DNA of 64,000 nt. It comes from Pezicula radicicola. Lineage: Eukaryota; Ascomycota; Leotiomycetes; Helotiales; Dermateaceae. Positions 61,488 through 64,000 of the stretch are shown here, one piece after another. The DNA lies in NCBI GenBank assembly GCA_003008705.1, contig PDUO01000026.1, positions 62,001 through 126,000 on the forward strand, written 5' to 3'. A program made the translations under genes and the position numbers. How positions within the stretch are numbered: position 1 is the stretch's first letter; each line of letters opens with the position of its first letter. The notes under the pieces are model-generated. The model saw only the letters and a program-made list of their open reading frames with translations. It made no database searches and was not told where the DNA came from.

Positions 61488-64000
61488 ATGTCTTCATTAC
61501 TCTACGGGCCTACCTGCCACCTGGCACAAAATACCACCGAACCTGCATCGGACGGTGACGACATCCCGAGGGTCAAGGCACAATTCTTCTACACCTCACC
61601 GTTACCTATCGATGATCCTCTATCCGCTGTTCCCATTCCCAGCGAATCAGTCACAAGACATCCTCCCAGACCTTTCTCCGCGTACGACAACAAGGCTCTC
61701 GAGGAAGCCTGGCTTGGCCTTGCTTCAGAGAAAGACCGCAAACAGCACTTCAAGGGCAACCTGCCACAGTGGGCTACCAAAGATGATGCTGAGAGGCGGG
61801 CTGCCATCCTCAAGCTGGCAGCTACGAAGAAGAATGACATGAAGACGGCACAGGAAGAAGAAAGGAAGACACAGTCTACAATGTCGAAAATAGAATCTGC
61901 GAGTGAAGCAGTAAAGGACGGTGTTTTGCAAGCCTTCCCCGACGTTGGGAAAGCACTTGATGATGTTCTTGATATTTCTTCAAGCTCGACATCTGAGGGT
62001 CAGAAACAAGACAAAGATAAGGCTAAGAGGGAAGGTTCGAAGGAGGGACACAAGGAAGAATCCAAGGAGCAAGGACCTCAGGATACCAGAAAAGAGAAGG
62101 AGAAGACTCATGAGAAATTACAGTCCGGAAAGGGGAAGAATTCTGATCCTATTGCCCAACACGACGGATCGAAGGATACCAAGAAGCTTGCAGGGGATAA
62201 AGCTCTTACTGATTCCAGGAACAAGGAGCACAAGACATCTGGGAAACATGGTCATTCGAAGAGCCGTAAGGAGCATGAGAAACTTCAAATACATGATCTG
62301 GCAGAAGAGGTACGCCCAGCAAGCCCTACACGGCCAGGCCAAGGTGGTCCTGCGGGTATCACGGGCAATCCATTTGCAAGAGTTCCTTCACACAAAGCAA
62401 GTCCGCTCTCGCAAGCACCCACGCTCTCAAATCGAGATGACGAGCTGCATAGTACTTTGGACGAAGCCTTTACAGGCGATGAACCTCCTTCCCGTATTGC
62501 GAGCACTCGTGAACCTTCGGAAGAGATCATGCAAATTGCAGGCTGTAAGGCACATCGAAATAGTAAGGAAAAGGATGATGTGGAGATTCCAGTGGGAATC
62601 TCGAGGCTTCACCTAGTGAAATTGCCAGCTCTTCAGATGAAGCCTATCTACTGGTCACCCATCCATGACGGCGCTGCGGTTACTCGCGGCACTTGGTTCT
62701 ATAAGGACACTATGTTGCCAGTCGAGCCAGCGGTCGCCAACCAGCTTGAGATTGGTTATAGAGAGCTTCGCCCATGGTCGCAAACCTGGAAGGATGAATT
62801 GAACAGTGCATTAGAAGTTGGTGCCGCAGGCGAAGAGAAAATTGTGCATCGTTTATGGCCGAAGGACGATGAACCCCAAGATAGCTCCAAGAAATTCGAC
62901 CATCATGGGGACATGAAGAGTTCATCCGAGCCACTGCTTTCTACGGATCCCTACTGTGCGGCAAAGTGCTTCAATGGCGAGGCTGCTGCTGCCGGTACTT
63001 TGGTGGACGAGAAGCCTTCTGACACTGCAACAATTATCAAACGATATCCCAATTCCCAAGTGATTTACAAGAACTCTTCAAATGCTTTCATTCTCAAACA
63101 AAGTCTCATTCCATCTGCATACTATGGCCGAAAGCCACTCACAAAGATCATGAGAGGGCACACAGTTGGTGTTCATGTTGTTCGCGGCTTCGACTGGAGG
63201 GTTTGGGACAAACTGTACCCATCGAAGAAAACTGCCACTACTACCAAAGCTGAAGAGAGTGCACCTGCTAGCGGAAACGCAAATGCGAACAAGACTGCCA
63301 CCTGCGAAGCATGTCGATCAGCTGAAGAGCGACCAGAAGTGACAGACCTTGTGTTAGTTGTCCATGGAATTGGGCAGAAACTGTCAGAGCGAGTTGAAAG
63401 TTTCCATTTTACTCATGCCATCAATGCATTCCGCCGATCAGTCAATATTGAACTTGCCAGTGAGGCTGTACAACCAGTCCTACGAAAAGGTCTTGGTGGA
63501 GTTATGGTGCTCCCTGTTAATTGGCGATCTAATCTCTCATTCGAGGACGGTGGCCCCAAGAAAGGAATCGACAAAGACAAAGATTACAAAAATCCTGATG
63601 ATTTCACTCTCAAGGATATTACTCCAAATACTATCCCGGCAGTACGTAGCCTCATTTCAGATGTCATGCTAGACATCCCCTTCTACATGTCTCATCATAA
63701 ACCCAAAATGATCGAGGCTCTCGTTACGGAGGCCAATCGTGTCTATGCGTTGTGGAACAAGAACAACCCGGGATTCAAGAACAATGGCCGAGTTCACATC
63801 ATTGCTCACTCACTTGGTAGTGTGATGGCTCTTGACGTTTTGTCACACCAACCATCTGTCGTTCCGAAATACAATCTTGGTAAGAAAATTAACACGAAAC
63901 ACTTCGACTTTGATACCACCAACCTTTTCTTTGTTGGTAGCCCTGCAGGCTTCTTCTTGCTCCTTGAAAGAGGGAACTTATCTCCAAGGAGGGGTAGAAG
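61488..64000 (+). CDS. DDHD-domain phospholipase A1-like protein, 3' end missing
   Basis: Phosphatidic-acid-preferring phospholipase A1 family, membrane-trafficking or mitochondrial lipid enzyme. The frame from ATG 61488 stays open to the window edge, 837 residues. MSSLLYGPTCHLAQN starts a region with the WWE-like block (AQFFYTSPLPIDDPLSAVPIP, FSAYDNKALEEAWLGL), then a long Lys/Glu-rich disordered insertion, then IPVGISRLHLVKLPALQMKPIYWSPIHD, TRGTWFYKDTMLPVE, and the hydrolase core with VLVVHGIGQ and AHSLGSVMALD, whose Ser775 is the likely nucleophile. The DDHD domain itself would start beyond FFVGSPAGFFLLLERGN. No intron was needed up to the edge. Confidence 0.93.
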   Translation, partial: MSSLLYGPTCHLAQNTTEPASDGDDIPRVKAQFFYTSPLPIDDPLSAVPIPSESVTRHPPRPFSAYDNKALEEAWLGLASEKDRKQHFKGNLPQWATKDDAERRAAILKLAATKKNDMKTAQEEERKTQSTMSKIESASEAVKDGVLQAFPDVGKALDDVLDISSSSTSEGQKQDKDKAKREGSKEGHKEESKEQGPQDTRKEKEKTHEKLQSGKGKNSDPIAQHDGSKDTKKLAGDKALTDSRNKEHKTSGKHGHSKSRKEHEKLQIHDLAEEVRPASPTRPGQGGPAGITGNPFARVPSHKASPLSQAPTLSNRDDELHSTLDEAFTGDEPPSRIASTREPSEEIMQIAGCKAHRNSKEKDDVEIPVGISRLHLVKLPALQMKPIYWSPIHDGAAVTRGTWFYKDTMLPVEPAVANQLEIGYRELRPWSQTWKDELNSALEVGAAGEEKIVHRLWPKDDEPQDSSKKFDHHGDMKSSSEPLLSTDPYCAAKCFNGEAAAAGTLVDEKPSDTATIIKRYPNSQVIYKNSSNAFILKQSLIPSAYYGRKPLTKIMRGHTVGVHVVRGFDWRVWDKLYPSKKTATTTKAEESAPASGNANANKTATCEACRSAEERPEVTDLVLVVHGIGQKLSERVESFHFTHAINAFRRSVNIELASEAVQPVLRKGLGGVMVLPVNWRSNLSFEDGGPKKGIDKDKDYKNPDDFTLKDITPNTIPAVRSLISDVMLDIPFYMSHHKPKMIEALVTEANRVYALWNKNNPGFKNNGRVHIIAHSLGSVMALDVLSHQPSVVPKYNLGKKINTKHFDFDTTNLFFVGSPAGFFLLLERGNLSPRRGR

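Noticed and set aside
61921..62616. 231-codon plus-strand frame rich in Arg/Lys
   Set aside because: It is the +1 shadow of the DDHD gene, whose own frame is open through this region and carries the family motifs.

Overview
The window is nuclear DNA of a filamentous ascomycete (Pezizomycotina). It has short introns of about 50-90 nt with GTRNGT donors and CTAAC/CTGAC-type branch sites, a head-to-head pair of ATP-citrate lyase subunit genes, and typical fungal families (GH72 glucanosyltransferase, GH105, Clr5-domain protein, WDR48/Duf1, Syn8). Some small proteins suggest Leotiomycetes, but that is an impression and not proven here.

Layout. 1-8.8 kb is housekeeping: a GH72 gene cut by the left edge (-), acl2 (-) and acl1 (+) sharing a 1.5 kb divergent promoter, and the small DNA polymerase delta subunit (-). 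8.8-25 kb is gene-poor accessory DNA. It holds a TIR element with TA duplication (9480-9742), degenerate 138-bp repeats, small orphan genes, a secreted GH105 enzyme, a Clr5-domain protein, and three genes (10818-11153, 20445-20756, 22826-25006) whose products share one N-terminal Cys/His spacing pattern. The last of these also carries a run of duplicated exon-intron units. A 64-residue two-exon gene lies at 21421-21673. 25.5-31.9 kb has a TRAF-like RING protein, the Qc-SNARE Syn8, a small mitochondrial protein and a conserved Ser-rich protein. 31.9-36.3 kb is a gene desert with simple repeats and a second TIR element (34562-34804).

37-51 kb is again dense housekeeping: Mediator cyclin C, the Ca2+-regulated ATP-Mg/Pi carrier Sal1, the mitochondrial SAM carrier Pet8, a TilS-like tRNA(Ile)-lysidine synthetase, the deubiquitinase co-factor Duf1/WDR48 and the SUMO protease Ulp1. 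52-64 kb has a phenol-hydroxylase-type flavoprotein, one or two genes for a large disordered protein, and a DDHD-domain phospholipase running off the right edge.

Functional links: the two acl subunits form one cytosolic enzyme making acetyl-CoA from citrate. Sal1, Pet8, the TilS homologue and the small presequence protein serve mitochondria. Duf1, Ulp1 and the RING protein act in ubiquitin/SUMO pathways. The accessory block at 9-25 kb holds the least explained content. All exon boundaries were inferred by eye from splice signals, reading frame and family resemblance; no transcript or database evidence was available.
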